A DNA stretch of 64,000 nucleotides from Haematospirillum sp. H1815 (GTDB lineage Bacteria; Pseudomonadota; Alphaproteobacteria; Rhodospirillales; Rhodospirillaceae), in contig NZ_JAAVTA010000006.1 in NCBI RefSeq assembly GCF_012102705.1, positions 62,001-126,000 on the forward strand, read 5' to 3'. Of this stretch, positions 47,177-57,754 are shown in pieces. A program made the position numbers and the translations under genes. The notes beneath the pieces were generated by a model. The model saw nothing but the letters and a program-made list of their open reading frames with translations. It did no database searches and was not told where the DNA came from. Numbering within the stretch: position 1 is the stretch's first letter; every line of letters starts with the position of its first letter.

Positions 47177-48922
47177 ATGAGAATATCCGAGAAGGACGCA
47201 CATTCCTACACAACAAGGGAATATGCCGGCGGTGCGGCGCAGGTTGCGGATACCGGATCTGACCCCGCAGTGCAGGAGAACGCGCCTGTGTGTGCCGAGC
47301 AAATATTCTATTATTCGATTGTACCGTTCCATCTTGCAGACAGAACCTTGGATTCTCTTTGGGGTGATCTGATTCCCAGTATTGCCCTGTCTCAAGGGCT
47401 GGAAGTTTTTTACGGTACGAATGGCCATGATCACCCTGCCGAGAAGAATGGGGCTGGTGTTCTGTTTCGTGGCAGTGAGGGAATGGATATTTTCGATGGT
47501 GGGCCAGGGTACGATATTCTGGATTATTCTGCCCAAGATCTTTCCATCCGCGTTGCGCTGCCTGACTCCTTGTATACTGTTGTGCATGCGGGTGGTCTGC
47601 CCAAGGACCTTGTGCGTGGTATAGAGGGCGTAATTGGTGGAACTGGTCCTGACTACATCATCGGTAATGCGCAAGACAATGTGCTGCTGGGTGGTCCCGG
47701 AGATGATGCCCTGTATGGGTTGGCAGGGCATGATCTGATAATCGGCGGAATTGGACATGACCTGATTGATGGCGGTGAGGGATATGATGCCGTCAGCTAT
47801 GAGATGCGTATCGTTCCGGTTTCTGTCGCCCTGAACGGTCATAAAGACTCTTCCGTTATAGTTGATGGTCACCCCGAGGATGTTGTGCGCAATATCGAGG
47901 CGGTTATCGGGAGTGGTGGGAATGATATCCTTGTTGGTGACCAGCACGACAATTTCTTTAACGGTCTTGGCGGTGCGGATCGTCTGACAGGTGGTGCCGG
48001 AGCCGATATTTTTGCTTATGAGCGTGCCGAGCGTACGGAAGATGTCATTACCGACTTCAGCACTGCAGAAGGTGACCAGTTGGATTTGAGTGAATTTGAT
48101 GCCAATAGTACGGTAGACGGGAACCAGCCGTTTCTATTCTCCGGCCAGCAGGCAAAGGCTCATTCCCTGTGGTACAAGCCCTTGGAGAAAGGAGCGGGGA
48201 TTCGGTTGTTTGCTGATACAGATGGTCAGGAGGAGACTGCAGAGTTTTCATTGGTCCTGCAGGGTGTTGACACGATAGCAGTAGATGATTTTCTTTTCGG
48301 GACATTTGGTCCCCGCATCACGTCCAAGGGACTGGATCGCCTCTCTGTTTCCGGTACACAGTCTACATTTATTGATCTTCCGGGGTTATCGTATAGCCTC
48401 CAGGCTGCTTATCCGGGGCGTTTCCCGGATGGAGGGGACCATGATTACGACGTCATGGCTCATATGATCGGCAATATTGCGCCGACGGTTACGCATGTCA
48501 GTACGGGTTCCGGCGATGACATGCTGATTGGCGATCCCCGCGACAACATTTTCTCGTCGGGTGCGGGCAATGATCAGTTGGTCGGTGGTTTGGGGGTTGA
48601 TTACCTGAGTGGTGGTAGTGGTGCAGACACGTTTACCTATAACAGCATAGCCGAAGGAGGAGACGTCATCACGGATTTCAGTTCAGAGCAGGGCGACAGG
48701 ATTGATCTTGCAATGATCAGCGTGGATATACGCCATCCCGATGGTCAGCGCGGTCTTGATTTCTCAGGACATCAAGCAGCGGCATACTCTGTTTGGTATG
48801 CAAGCGATGGGGCTGACGGTTCTGTCGTAATGGCTGACGTCGATGGTGATATGCAGTCTGAATTCTTTCTTCGTCTTCAGGGGGTTCAGAGTCTGTCGGC
48901 AGACGATTTCTTTCTGATATAG
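47177..48922 (+). CDS. RTX calcium-binding protein with two modules
   Basis: 581 residues from ATG 47177 (GGGGG 9 nt upstream). The N-terminal 110 residues are unlike the repeats and unrecognised. Two DxLDYS...VRGIEGVIGG-type elements follow, with nonapeptide arrays, then two modules with ADIFAYERAERTEDVITDF and ADTFTYNSIAEGGDVITDF, each with a W-Y motif and a D-x-DG loop. It ends SADDFFLI. No catalytic residues are visible. It lies 156 nt downstream of the protease gene on the same strand, with a hairpin between. Probably another type I secreted protein. Confidence 0.83.
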   Translation: MRISEKDAHSYTTREYAGGAAQVADTGSDPAVQENAPVCAEQIFYYSIVPFHLADRTLDSLWGDLIPSIALSQGLEVFYGTNGHDHPAEKNGAGVLFRGSEGMDIFDGGPGYDILDYSAQDLSIRVALPDSLYTVVHAGGLPKDLVRGIEGVIGGTGPDYIIGNAQDNVLLGGPGDDALYGLAGHDLIIGGIGHDLIDGGEGYDAVSYEMRIVPVSVALNGHKDSSVIVDGHPEDVVRNIEAVIGSGGNDILVGDQHDNFFNGLGGADRLTGGAGADIFAYERAERTEDVITDFSTAEGDQLDLSEFDANSTVDGNQPFLFSGQQAKAHSLWYKPLEKGAGIRLFADTDGQEETAEFSLVLQGVDTIAVDDFLFGTFGPRITSKGLDRLSVSGTQSTFIDLPGLSYSLQAAYPGRFPDGGDHDYDVMAHMIGNIAPTVTHVSTGSGDDMLIGDPRDNIFSSGAGNDQLVGGLGVDYLSGGSGADTFTYNSIAEGGDVITDFSSEQGDRIDLAMISVDIRHPDGQRGLDFSGHQAAAYSVWYASDGADGSVVMADVDGDMQSEFFLRLQGVQSLSADDFFLI

Positions 48923-49238
48923 TGATTCATCTCTGTCAGGTCCTGTTTCTTTATATGCAAAGCCTGATGGATAATCCCATGCTGTTCAATAATTTCGTGA
49001 AATAATATCTATGCGCCATGTATCAGAGACAATAACTAGTTGGAAAATATATTTAATAAATTATTTATTGATATCATAGCTTCTATTTTTGGTCATTAAT
49101 CTGCCCCTTCTTTCTTTATGTGGGGGCAGATTTTTTTTGTTTGTCACAAGGTGAAGGGTTCCCGTGTGGGTATCTGGCTCTTGTGATAAGGTCGGCCTTT
49201 TTTCGGATGATGATTGTCGTGGAGGCAAAGGGGGAAAT
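48923..49238. other. AT-rich intergenic region between RTX genes
   Basis: 316 nt. The first part (48980-49090) is markedly AT-rich with no gene. It is followed by the terminator at 49099-49138 and the leader of the next RTX gene. No promoter could be assigned confidently. Confidence 0.5.
49099..49138 (+). terminator. Rho-independent terminator upstream of the last RTX gene
   Basis: Perfect 9-bp stem ATCTGCCCC / GGGGCAGAT with a run of eight T. It is 177 nt after the previous stop codon and isolates the last RTX gene from its neighbour. Confidence 0.88.
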
Positions 49239-51404
49239 ATGGGGACCTTGCATGTATTTAATGGGCATCTTCATAGTGTGGACACGTCTGATCTGTATGC
49301 ATGCAAGCTATCGGGGGGGCACGGCTTTCGTACCATATTCCGGAGTGGCCCTATAACCGTTTCATATCTCACCCCTTCCGCGCGAGCTTTGTCTTCTCCT
49401 GTGGTTGGACATGATCATTCCGGGATAGATCTTGTTTTCAGTGGATCAACCCCTGCCCCCCATTCGGTTTGGTCTGCACGTTCCGGTACTGATTCCGGGT
49501 TACGTCTTATGATTGATCTTGATGGCAATGCTTCTGTCCCTGAACTTCAGATTCTCGTTAACGGGTCCGCGATTCCAGACAAATCAGAGAAGCCTGTTCC
49601 AGCCAAGGATGCTTCTGCTTCTACAGACAGCCAGTTACCGTTACCACAGACGGGGCCAGGGCGGCCTTCACGTACAGTTCTTGATGATTTCCTGGAATCA
49701 TTTGTTCCTGATCCTACCCCTCTGGTGAACTATTACTACGGGACAGAGGAGCCTGACCTGTTCCACGGCGGTCCGGGAGAGCACACCATTAATGGTGGTC
49801 CCGGAAGTGATACCGTTAGTTATCTGCGTCATGATGCTCCGGTGATTGTCTTTCTGGCCGGTACGACCCCGGCCCCGGTACTGGTAGGTGGGAAGCCGGA
49901 CGGCCTGCTGTCTGATATCGAGAATATTCATGGTTCATCACATGATGACATCTTGGGTGGGGATGCAGCGGACAATGTTTTCCACGGTGGTCCAGGTTAT
50001 GACACGATTGACGGCGGTCTGGGCCTGGACATGGCCAGTTATGTTGATGCCTGCCTGCCTGTTTCTGTAACCTTGAATGGGATGATGGATACCAGCGTGT
50101 TTGTTGGCAACCGTCTGGAAGATACCCTGCGTAACATTGAGGGTATTCATGGCGGCTCTGCGGATGATGCCCTGACAGGGGATTCGCGGGCCAATGTCTT
50201 CTACGGGCATGATGGCGACGATCTGCTGCAGGGTATGAGGGGAAGCGACCGCTTGCAGGGCGGGCCCGGGCGGGACACCCTGGATGGGGGAGAAGGGATC
50301 GATCTGGCTGACTATTCCGACAAAGTGGATCCTGTTGTCATTCGCCTTGCCGGTTCTGCCAGATCAGTTGCTCTTGTCGGTTCGCAAGAGGAGGATAGCC
50401 TGTTCAGTATCGAGGACTTGCTGGGTGGGTCTGGCGATGATCACTTGTCCGGTGATGAGGCATCCAACCTTCTGGATGGGGGCCCGGGGATCAACAGCCT
50501 GACGGGTGGTGCTGGTACCGATGCGTTTATTTTTCGTTTTGCCGGTCTTGGGCACCGCATTACAGATTTCAGTCGCGCAGAGGGCGATGTGCTGGATTTC
50601 TCGGGCCTGGATGCAGATACAGGAATGCCGGGCAAGCAGGTTTTTCATTTCTCCGGATCGCGTGCAGCCCCGCATTCCCTGTGGTTTGATCCTGTCTCCG
50701 GTAGTTCGGGTGGATACGTGTATGCTGATCTGGACGGGAATGCAGATCAGCCCGAGTTTTCCGTCTTTCTGGAAGGTGTGGGGCATGTATTCCGGGAGGA
50801 TTTCTCGCGGAGTACCTTTGTCTTGTCACCAATCCGTCATGGTGTGCGGGAGCTGTCGTTTGACGGAACGGCCGATGATGTTGTCACCGTTGACCTTGGG
50901 ATTCGTGGGTACTGGGGGGGTAATCTGAAGGCTGGTTTGATTTATGGTTCTGTCGATCCTGCCATTGTGCATGTGACCACAGGAGCCGGTGATGACCACC
51001 TGATCGGTAATACACAGGTGAATATACTGTCTGCGGGGCCTGGTGATGATCATCTGAACGGTGGTGCAGGGGAAGACGTGCTGATCGGGGGAGAGGGGAA
51101 AGATATATTTGTGTACAATTCGATCGATGACAGCGGGGATGTGATTGTTGATTTCAGCCGTGAGCAGGGTGACTGCCTGGATCTGACCGCTGTTGATGCC
51201 GATGTCCACCAGACCGGTCACCAGGCATTCATCCTTTCAGGGTGTGAGCCACGTGCGCATGCTGTCTGGTATGAACCTGTGGCCGACGGTAAGGGTGTTC
51301 ATGCCCTTGCTGACGTTGACGGCGATGCCAGACCGGATTTCTTTGTAACCCTTTATGGTATAACCAGCTTGGTTCTTCAGGATTTTATTTTCCAGGGGAT
51401 ATAG
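49239..51404 (+). CDS. RTX calcium-binding protein with N-terminal half module
   Basis: 721 residues from ATG 49239 (GGGGG 4 nt upstream; the longer start at 49164 has no site). The first 100 residues hold only the second half of the module (IDLVFSGSTPAPHSVWSA, then DLDGNASVPE) with no beta-roll before it. A Ser/Pro linker follows, then three SDTVSY...DIENIHGS-type elements with nonapeptides and two complete modules (ITDFSRAEGDVLDFSG; VIVDFSREQGDCLDLTA). It ends LQDFIFQGI. No enzyme motif. It has two cysteines in the first segment and one in the last module, rare in RTX proteins. Confidence 0.83.
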   Translation: MGTLHVFNGHLHSVDTSDLYACKLSGGHGFRTIFRSGPITVSYLTPSARALSSPVVGHDHSGIDLVFSGSTPAPHSVWSARSGTDSGLRLMIDLDGNASVPELQILVNGSAIPDKSEKPVPAKDASASTDSQLPLPQTGPGRPSRTVLDDFLESFVPDPTPLVNYYYGTEEPDLFHGGPGEHTINGGPGSDTVSYLRHDAPVIVFLAGTTPAPVLVGGKPDGLLSDIENIHGSSHDDILGGDAADNVFHGGPGYDTIDGGLGLDMASYVDACLPVSVTLNGMMDTSVFVGNRLEDTLRNIEGIHGGSADDALTGDSRANVFYGHDGDDLLQGMRGSDRLQGGPGRDTLDGGEGIDLADYSDKVDPVVIRLAGSARSVALVGSQEEDSLFSIEDLLGGSGDDHLSGDEASNLLDGGPGINSLTGGAGTDAFIFRFAGLGHRITDFSRAEGDVLDFSGLDADTGMPGKQVFHFSGSRAAPHSLWFDPVSGSSGGYVYADLDGNADQPEFSVFLEGVGHVFREDFSRSTFVLSPIRHGVRELSFDGTADDVVTVDLGIRGYWGGNLKAGLIYGSVDPAIVHVTTGAGDDHLIGNTQVNILSAGPGDDHLNGGAGEDVLIGGEGKDIFVYNSIDDSGDVIVDFSREQGDCLDLTAVDADVHQTGHQAFILSGCEPRAHAVWYEPVADGKGVHALADVDGDARPDFFVTLYGITSLVLQDFIFQGI

Positions 51405-51599
51405 AAACCGTGCGAGGGGCATGCCTTGTCCTGTCAGGCTTCCCCCTGATTGTTCTTCGTGTTATATTATAATAACTTACGGTTTCCATTCAATCCGTTG
51501 GGGGGGCGAAGGAGCCGGGGACCATGTGGTAACAGCTTTCTGTGCTGATTGTGTCGGAAAGCGAATGGCCAGTTTGAAGAGTGAAAAGGATATTGTGTT

Positions 51600-51851
51600 A
51601 TGGCAATAGACCCTAATGGTGATCTTTTGGCGTTTTTCTACCCTGCTGTTCCATATCAGGGAGGCGTTCTGTTCTTTCCGCCTTCTCCTTTCTCCGGACC
51701 AGATTCAGGGGCTGATCATGGTGCGCAGGCGATACCCCCTGCTCCCGTAGAGGATACGCCGCCGGATTATTACGGAAGCATTGATGTCAATCCTTGGTTT
51801 GCGATCTACTCTCTTGGTATGTCCCTGCCCATTCTGGGGGATATCCTGTAG
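51600..51851 (+). CDS. Small orphan protein, proline-rich
   Basis: 83 residues from ATG 51600 with AAAGG 10 nt upstream. No recognised family. An aromatic, proline-rich N-terminal half (LLAFFYPAVPYQGGVLFFPPSPF) is followed by an acidic Pro linker and a C-terminus SLGMSLPILGDIL. It sits just after the RTX cluster and converges with a membrane-protein gene. The G-D-hydrophobic end loosely recalls type I secretion tails, but this is speculative. Confidence 0.4.
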   Translation: MAIDPNGDLLAFFYPAVPYQGGVLFFPPSPFSGPDSGADHGAQAIPPAPVEDTPPDYYGSIDVNPWFAIYSLGMSLPILGDIL

Positions 51852-51883
51852 CGCACGGGCTTTTTTGTTGGTGGTGGATACAT

Positions 51884-52462
51884 TCAATAGCCAAGAGCGG
51901 TCGGAATCCCGTTGTTGACCATAAGGGAAACCAGAAGTTCCAGGATAACCAGTCCAACGGCGGTTGTTGTATCCACACCCAGCATCCGACGTGCGACAAG
52001 CCCATGATACCCCATAAAAGCGACAGCAGCCATCAGCACAGGCAGTGCCAGTGCCTGCATGGGCGTTTCCCCCACTGTGCTCAGCAAGACAATGGGGAGA
52101 AGGACGGCTGCTAATGGCAGGTGGAGCCAGTTGAAACCGATAATGTAGCGTTGCCACCGGTCATGGCACCCCAGAATGCGGGTTACGGGATCCATGATGA
52201 CCGGAAAGACAAGCCATCCCAGCGCATACAACAGGGCTTGGAACGCAAGCCAGAAGACAGGCTCACTGTTGGTTGCCGCAGGGTCCTGCGTCTGACCTGC
52301 CAGCATTTGTATCAGGTAGACCGGAAAGACCATGGCCCCCAGCCGCAGCGATGCCCAGAAGCCCCGCGGGCTGTCGTCAACATAATCGGGGCAGCGTGGA
52401 TCCATGCGTAAGATGGAGCGAACCAGGAGCATACCCCGGTAGAGATCGGTTTCCTGCTTCAC
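51884..52462 (-). CDS. Multi-pass membrane protein, function unknown
   Basis: About 192 residues with five predicted transmembrane segments. The GTG start at 52462 overlaps the dapE stop by four bases (GTGA) and has AGG 6 nt upstream; a TTG at 52483 is in frame too. A polar N-terminus ([14 protein letters not shown]) precedes the helices. Resembles Yip1-type small membrane proteins in layout, but I do not claim the family. Third gene of dapD-dapE. Confidence 0.7.
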   Translation of the reverse strand: MKQETDLYRGMLLVRSILRMDPRCPDYVDDSPRGFWASLRLGAMVFPVYLIQMLAGQTQDPAATNSEPVFWLAFQALLYALGWLVFPVIMDPVTRILGCHDRWQRYIIGFNWLHLPLAAVLLPIVLLSTVGETPMQALALPVLMAAVAFMGYHGLVARRMLGVDTTTAVGLVILELLVSLMVNNGIPTALGY

Positions 52463-53679
52463 GGTGTACCTGCTGCCTGACAACGGATCTGGAAAAAGCG
52501 CGACAACACCCGATGATAGATTTGGGTCAGTGTTTCCAGATCATCGATCCGGCAATGTTCATCAACCTTGTGCATGGAGCGTCCAACCAGACCGAACTCC
52601 GCCACGGGGCACAGATGGCGGATAAACCGGGCATCCGATGTTCCCCCGGATGTGGAGAGTTCAGGTATATGGCCGGTCAGGGTCGATACGGCCTCCATCA
52701 ACAGGGCAGACAGTTCACCCTGTGGTGTCAGGAACGGTTCGCCACTGCATACTGTTTCCAGAGAATAGCGTGTCGGATCCGGGCAGACCCTTGCCAGCCG
52801 GGACCGGATCTCCGCTTCTAAGGAGTGGGCTGTATAGCAGGTGTTGAAACGAACATTGAAAACAACCCGTACCTGCCCTGGAATCACGTTGTCTGCCGTA
52901 TTGCCGGTATCAATGGAGGTCAGCTCCAGGTTCGAGGGTTGGAAGTCTGCCGTTCCTTCATCCAGGGGTGTTGCCGTCAGGGCTTGGAGCAGCGCAAGCA
53001 TCCGGGGCAGAGGGTTGTCGGCCCGGTGCGGATAGGCCACGTGCCCCTGTGTTCCATACACGGTCAGTGTACCGGACAGGCTGCCCCGCCGCCCGATTTT
53101 GATCATGTCTCCCAAGGTATCAGGGTTCGTGGGTTCCCCGACCAAGCACATGTCCGGCGCTGTGTCATGCCGTGAGACCCAGTCCAGAAGTTTCCGGGTG
53201 CCATTGATCGCCGGGCCTTCTTCGTCTCCGGTGATCAGAAGACTGATGGAACCAGCAGGATGTCCTTGTCCCAGCAAGCGAGCCACTGCTGCAACAAAGG
53301 CGGCAATGGCTCCCTTCATGTCGGCGGCGCCGCGCCCGTACAGGACGCCGTCCACCACCTCCCCTCCGAAGGGGGCATGGCTCCAGCCCGATGATGGCGG
53401 GGCTGGCACAACATCGGTATGTCCGGCAAAGCAGAAATGAGGTCCACGGGTGCCCAGGCGGGCATACAGGTTGGCAACATCCGGTGTACCCGGCTCAGAG
53501 AATACCAGGCGTGTGCATGTGAAGCCGATGCGTTCCAGAACCTGCTGCAGGGTGTGCAGGGCCCCCGCGTCGTTCGGTGTTACCGAAGGGCAGCGCAACA
53601 GGGCCTGCGCCAGGGGCAGGGGATCGCGCAGGTCCTGTATGCTGTTGATTATCTGTGGCGCAAGATCAGGGTCAGTCAC
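52459..53679 (-). CDS. dapE: Succinyl-diaminopimelate desuccinylase
   Basis: A 406-residue M20-family metallohydrolase of the lysine/DAP pathway. Zinc ligands and motifs are visible: [44 protein letters not shown] and [10 protein letters not shown]. The GTG start at 53679 overlaps the dapD stop by 8 nt. About 20 residues longer than the usual 375-385 family length, mainly at the N-terminus. Confidence 0.94.
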   Translation of the reverse strand: MTDPDLAPQIINSIQDLRDPLPLAQALLRCPSVTPNDAGALHTLQQVLERIGFTCTRLVFSEPGTPDVANLYARLGTRGPHFCFAGHTDVVPAPPSSGWSHAPFGGEVVDGVLYGRGAADMKGAIAAFVAAVARLLGQGHPAGSISLLITGDEEGPAINGTRKLLDWVSRHDTAPDMCLVGEPTNPDTLGDMIKIGRRGSLSGTLTVYGTQGHVAYPHRADNPLPRMLALLQALTATPLDEGTADFQPSNLELTSIDTGNTADNVIPGQVRVVFNVRFNTCYTAHSLEAEIRSRLARVCPDPTRYSLETVCSGEPFLTPQGELSALLMEAVSTLTGHIPELSTSGGTSDARFIRHLCPVAEFGLVGRSMHKVDEHCRIDDLETLTQIYHRVLSRFFQIRCQAAGTP

Positions 53680-54526
53680 GGAGCAGCTCGTTGATAGAAA
53701 CCTTGGACCGGGTTTGGGCGTCCACGCGCTTGACGATCACGGCACAGGCAAGCCCGGGTCCGGGTGTTCCGTCCGGCAGGGGTTTGCCCGGCAGGGTTCC
53801 GGGTACAACCACGGAGCCGGCCGGAACGCGGCCCATGAAAATCTCCCCGGTTCCACGATCTATAATCTTGGTGGACGCCCCGATGAAGACCCCCATCGAC
53901 AGCACAGCACCCTCTTCGACAATGACACCCTCGGCAACTTCAGAGCGTGCCCCTATAAAGCAGTTGTCCTCGATGATCACGGGTCCGGCTTGCAGGGGCT
54001 CCAGAACACCGCCAATACCGGCCCCGCCCGAGATATGGACATTCTTTCCAATCTGCGCGCATGAACCGACCGTTGCCCAGGTGTCGATCATGGAACCGCT
54101 GTCAACCCGTGCCCCGACATTGACAAAGCTGGGCATCAGGACAACCCCGGGGGCGATATAGGCAGAGTGACGGACCACACACCCCGGCACCGCCCGGAAG
54201 CCGGCTTGTGTGAAGGCGTCCTCGTCCCAGGTGCTGAATTTGGATGGAACCTTGTCCCACCACGATGCCCCGCCGGGTGCACCGGAAATGGCAACCATGG
54301 GGTCCAGACGGAATGACAGCAGGACAGCCTTTTTCAGCCACGCATTGACAACCCATTGGCCATCGCGCTTTTCAGCCACGCGCAGGGTCCCGTTATCCAG
54401 CCCGCTCAGGGCGGTGCAGATAGCCTCGCGGGTGGCGCCTGTTGTGGCTGGTGACAAGGTGTCACGCATGTCCCAGGCAGAATCAATGACAGATTGCAGG
54501 GATGTCTGAAGTGTGGCGGTGCTCAT
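53672..54526 (-). CDS. dapD: Tetrahydrodipicolinate N-succinyltransferase
   Basis: A 284-residue left-handed beta-helix acyltransferase, first committed step of the succinylase DAP branch. It has an N-terminal helical domain and hexapeptide repeats ([27 protein letters not shown]...[11 protein letters not shown]) and ends with [13 protein letters not shown] 54526 (AAGGA 10 nt upstream) matches family starts; a frame to 54949 is not needed. First gene of the operon with dapE and the membrane protein. Divergent from the diguanylate cyclase gene. Confidence 0.95.
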   Translation of the reverse strand: MSTATLQTSLQSVIDSAWDMRDTLSPATTGATREAICTALSGLDNGTLRVAEKRDGQWVVNAWLKKAVLLSFRLDPMVAISGAPGGASWWDKVPSKFSTWDEDAFTQAGFRAVPGCVVRHSAYIAPGVVLMPSFVNVGARVDSGSMIDTWATVGSCAQIGKNVHISGGAGIGGVLEPLQAGPVIIEDNCFIGARSEVAEGVIVEEGAVLSMGVFIGASTKIIDRGTGEIFMGRVPAGSVVVPGTLPGKPLPDGTPGPGLACAVIVKRVDAQTRSKVSINELLRD

Positions 54527-54715
54527 CGGGGCCGGATCCTTGAAACAATAGTCGGGCTTGTCAGGTCCGGGGAGCATACCCGTCGTGGCTCTGTCGTCAA
54601 CCGCCTGTACGGATGGCCACATACCGGGGGGGGCTTTGTTGACCTGCCCCTGTGACAGGAACACCATCGTCGGGCAGCGTATATCAGCCCGACCAGGGCC
54701 AGTCCGGGGACTGTT

Positions 54716-56488
54716 GTGGACGACAGGGAGCACAGGGATGCATCGGGTAATCCCCGCGGATTGTCCGGTTCCGGGTCCGCGGGAGGAGGGGGGCTGTCTG
54801 TCCGTCTGGCGGCTCTCTGGCCGGGGCCTGTTCTGATTTATGGCCCAGACCGTAGATTGATCTCGGCTTCTTCTGCGGAATGCCCGTTGACCAGTAGCGC
54901 TGATACAGAACCTGATATTCTCGCCCTGGTTTCGATCGTTCAGGCTCATGGTACGTCGTGCTTCGGATCAGTCCAGATTGATACCCCGAGTGGTTTCCAT
55001 GCCTATGACTTGGCAGCATTGCCGGGAGATGGGGCAACGGTTCTGGTGCTTGCCCGTGCTGTTACCCTGAACCAGGGTTTGCGCGTTGCCCTGGCGACCG
55101 GTCGTCAGCGTTACAAGGACCTGGTGGAAATTTCGTCGGATTTTGCCTGGGAAACGGGCGTTGACGGGCGCCTTGTCTTTGTCAGTCCCCGCGGGGCGTT
55201 GGGGTACCCTGCTGCATCCTTGATTGGCCGGTCCATGGCTGATTTCGTGCTGGACCCAGAGGCCGACTTCCCCTTTGTAACCCGCAGCAGTGTCGCCAAT
55301 GTCGTGATCTGGATGCGTCGTGCAGATGGCGGGCGCGCCTGTGTGAATGTATCTGCCCGTCCGGTCTTTGACGATGATGGACAATGGGGCGGGGCGCGGG
55401 GCATTTGCCGCGATATCACCTGCGAGCAGGAGCGCGATGAACAACAGGAGCGGGCCCGCCAGCGGGAACAGATTTTCAACCATATCGTCAGCACGTTCCG
55501 TGACGAGGTGATACCGGCCAATGTCCTGCATGTTGCGGCTGAAACGATGGCCCGGGGCATGGGGGCGGTTTCCTGCCATATTTTCCGCCGGGCCCCGTTG
55601 TCGCTCTTGCCATCGGCCGGGGGAGATGCAGAGACCGATCCGGTCAGGATCTTGCGTGAGGCCATGATCCCCGGGGCCTCTTTTGGTGTGGCGGACGAGA
55701 GCCTGGCCCGCATGATGCTGGAACGCGTTGGTACGGGGTCTCTTGTCTGTCAGGATCAGATCGACGGCTATGATGTCCTGGCTTCGGTGTGTCGTTATCA
55801 CAAAAGGATCAACGGGGCTGTTGTCCTGTTCCGCGACCAGTCCCATGATTCATGGCGCGAAGACGATCGTGTCCTGCTGGCGGATCTGGCGGACCAGATT
55901 GGTGTTGCCAACGAACAGATTGATGCCCACGAAAATATTCTGCGCCTGTCACGAACAGACAGCCTGACAGGGTTGTTCAACCGTCGTGCCTTTATGGAAG
56001 AGATGGAGCGGCGGCATAACCGGCTGGCGCGTGACAATTTGTCTGCGGCTCTTTTGTTTGCCGATCTTGATAACTTCAAGAAGGTGAATGACGTGTATGG
56101 TCATGCCGCTGGTGATGCTGCCTTGTTGACCGTACGTGACATGCTGGTTGGCAGTACACGTCCAACCGACCTTGTGGCCCGGCTGGGAGGGGACGAATTT
56201 GCCATTTGGCTGGAAGGTGCAACCCAAAAAGTGGCTGTCGACAAGGCGCACCTGTTGATGGAGATGTCTGCACGCGAACTGGTTCCCCTGTCTGGTAGTC
56301 CCGATTTCCCGTTGGGCCTGTCTATTGGTATCGCGGTTCACCTTCCCGGTGGCGTGGAGACCCTGGCCGACCTGATGGTCCGTGCTGATCATGCCATGTA
56401 CAAGGTCAAGCATGCCGGAAAAGGGGGATATGCCGTGGCAGACCAGACACTTTCCGCCGGTCCCGGCATGCGCCGTCCTCGCGGTTAG
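54716..56488 (+). CDS. Diguanylate cyclase with PAS and GAF sensor domains
   Basis: 590 residues from GTG 54716 (GGGGA 5 nt upstream). A first PAS-like region (30-110) is followed by a second PAS (about 130-240), a GAF domain (about 260-405) and a C-terminal GGDEF domain. The active-site LGGDEF at about residue 491 is intact, and the inhibitory I-site RPTD lies five residues ahead of it. It should therefore make c-di-GMP under product inhibition. No EAL domain and no transmembrane segment; cytoplasmic. Confidence 0.9.
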   Translation: MDDREHRDASGNPRGLSGSGSAGGGGLSVRLAALWPGPVLIYGPDRRLISASSAECPLTSSADTEPDILALVSIVQAHGTSCFGSVQIDTPSGFHAYDLAALPGDGATVLVLARAVTLNQGLRVALATGRQRYKDLVEISSDFAWETGVDGRLVFVSPRGALGYPAASLIGRSMADFVLDPEADFPFVTRSSVANVVIWMRRADGGRACVNVSARPVFDDDGQWGGARGICRDITCEQERDEQQERARQREQIFNHIVSTFRDEVIPANVLHVAAETMARGMGAVSCHIFRRAPLSLLPSAGGDAETDPVRILREAMIPGASFGVADESLARMMLERVGTGSLVCQDQIDGYDVLASVCRYHKRINGAVVLFRDQSHDSWREDDRVLLADLADQIGVANEQIDAHENILRLSRTDSLTGLFNRRAFMEEMERRHNRLARDNLSAALLFADLDNFKKVNDVYGHAAGDAALLTVRDMLVGSTRPTDLVARLGGDEFAIWLEGATQKVAVDKAHLLMEMSARELVPLSGSPDFPLGLSIGIAVHLPGGVETLADLMVRADHAMYKVKHAGKGGYAVADQTLSAGPGMRRPRG

Positions 56489-56665
56489 GGCATGATAGTA
56501 TCCCTTCGTATCGGCTTGTTTATGATCTCTCCAGACAACGGAATCGCATGTGCATTGACGCCCCGGTGCTTGTGATGGCAGACCGATAGGACGCACGTGT
56601 TCCGCCGGCCATGGCCGGATGTGGGGAGCGCCACAGGTCTATCCCCGCGAACAGGAGACTGACGA

Positions 56666-57745
56666 TTGGTACGTGTCCTTTTCCTTACGGCCTTTTCTGC
56701 CTTGCTTCTGGGAGCGGTGGCAGCTGTCGGTTTGCTGGAGATCATTCGCCGTCCCGGTGGTCTTCCGCATCAGAAAGATATGCCCCTTGACCAGATGGTT
56801 GCCCAGGTCAGCAAGGAAGCCGCTGCCGTGGCCGAGATGTTCTGGTACGACTTTACCTTCTATCTGTCCAAGCGGGCCTTGAAAGACCTGACATCCCTGC
56901 GTGACAGGGTCTGGTCCGGAATAACCGGCGTTCTGGATGAAAGTAGCCTGTTGCCTGCGGATGAACAGATTGTTGTTGTTGGGGCTGTGCCAATGAATCA
57001 GGGGGATACATCGTCGGCGGTGGTGGTTCCCCGCAGCAGTGTGTCCGGACAGGGGGAAGGGCTCCTGACCGGCGTTTTGGCCCCAGCCAGCCAGTATGCG
57101 GTATCGGAATGGACCATCGGTCCCGGAGAAGCCGGGTATCTGGAACGCGTTTTGGTCAATGGACAGCCCGCTGATCCCGGGGGAACCGTTGCGCCTGATG
57201 CAACCCTGTTCCTGTCCGGATGGGCCGGCGATCCGGCGATTGGTATCCGTTATAGCCATGTTCTGCTGACCGTGTGTGGAAAGGTTGTGGCGACCACCGG
57301 GGTCGGCGAACCAACCCCTTCGGTTGCCCGGTTTGTCCACGCCAATCTGGGAAGTGCCGGATGGGTGGCCCGACTGCCGGCAGCGGCCTTGCCACGCTGC
57401 CCTGATGCAGCGCTGGGCGCTCTGGCCCTGCGTGGGGGGGCTGTGGTGCATCGGCTTCAGGGTGACTTTCCGATGATCATCCAGCCCGGCGGGAATCCAT
57501 CGTCTGCCGGGCCCTTTGCGCCTGTTCTCCGCCCCGGGTCCATCAAGGCACCGCGCCTGGAAACCATCCGCATCCGCGATCGGGTTGGCCTTCGCAGTTG
57601 TCCGGATACCACCTGCCCGGTGCTGGAGAATATTGCGAAGGGTCCTCACCGGGCGACATTGCTGGAACACGTAAATGGCTGGCGTCTTATCCTGTCTCCT
57701 CAGGGGAACGGATGGATTCCCAAGGACGAGATCGAGATTCCCTGA
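56666..57745 (+). CDS. Membrane-anchored protein with C-terminal SH3b domain
   Basis: 359 residues. TTG 56666 is the start: AGGAG lies 8 nt ahead. A single N-terminal membrane anchor (VLFLTAFSALLLGAVAAVGLLEII) is followed by an unrecognised periplasmic region with a beta-rich core (about 90-270). A bacterial SH3 domain closes the chain (VGLRSCPDTTCPVLENI...WRLI...GNGWIPKDEIEI). The SH3 suggests binding to peptidoglycan or a partner. Six cysteines occur, three pairs possibly disulfide bonded. Converges with the HAD gene 10 nt away. Confidence 0.72.
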   Translation: MVRVLFLTAFSALLLGAVAAVGLLEIIRRPGGLPHQKDMPLDQMVAQVSKEAAAVAEMFWYDFTFYLSKRALKDLTSLRDRVWSGITGVLDESSLLPADEQIVVVGAVPMNQGDTSSAVVVPRSSVSGQGEGLLTGVLAPASQYAVSEWTIGPGEAGYLERVLVNGQPADPGGTVAPDATLFLSGWAGDPAIGIRYSHVLLTVCGKVVATTGVGEPTPSVARFVHANLGSAGWVARLPAAALPRCPDAALGALALRGGAVVHRLQGDFPMIIQPGGNPSSAGPFAPVLRPGSIKAPRLETIRIRDRVGLRSCPDTTCPVLENIAKGPHRATLLEHVNGWRLILSPQGNGWIPKDEIEIP

Positions 57746-57754
57746 CAAGCAGGG

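Noticed and set aside
54527-54949. Upstream extension of dapD
   Set aside because: Would overlap the diguanylate cyclase start, and the extra residues do not resemble DapD; ATG 54526 has a ribosome site.
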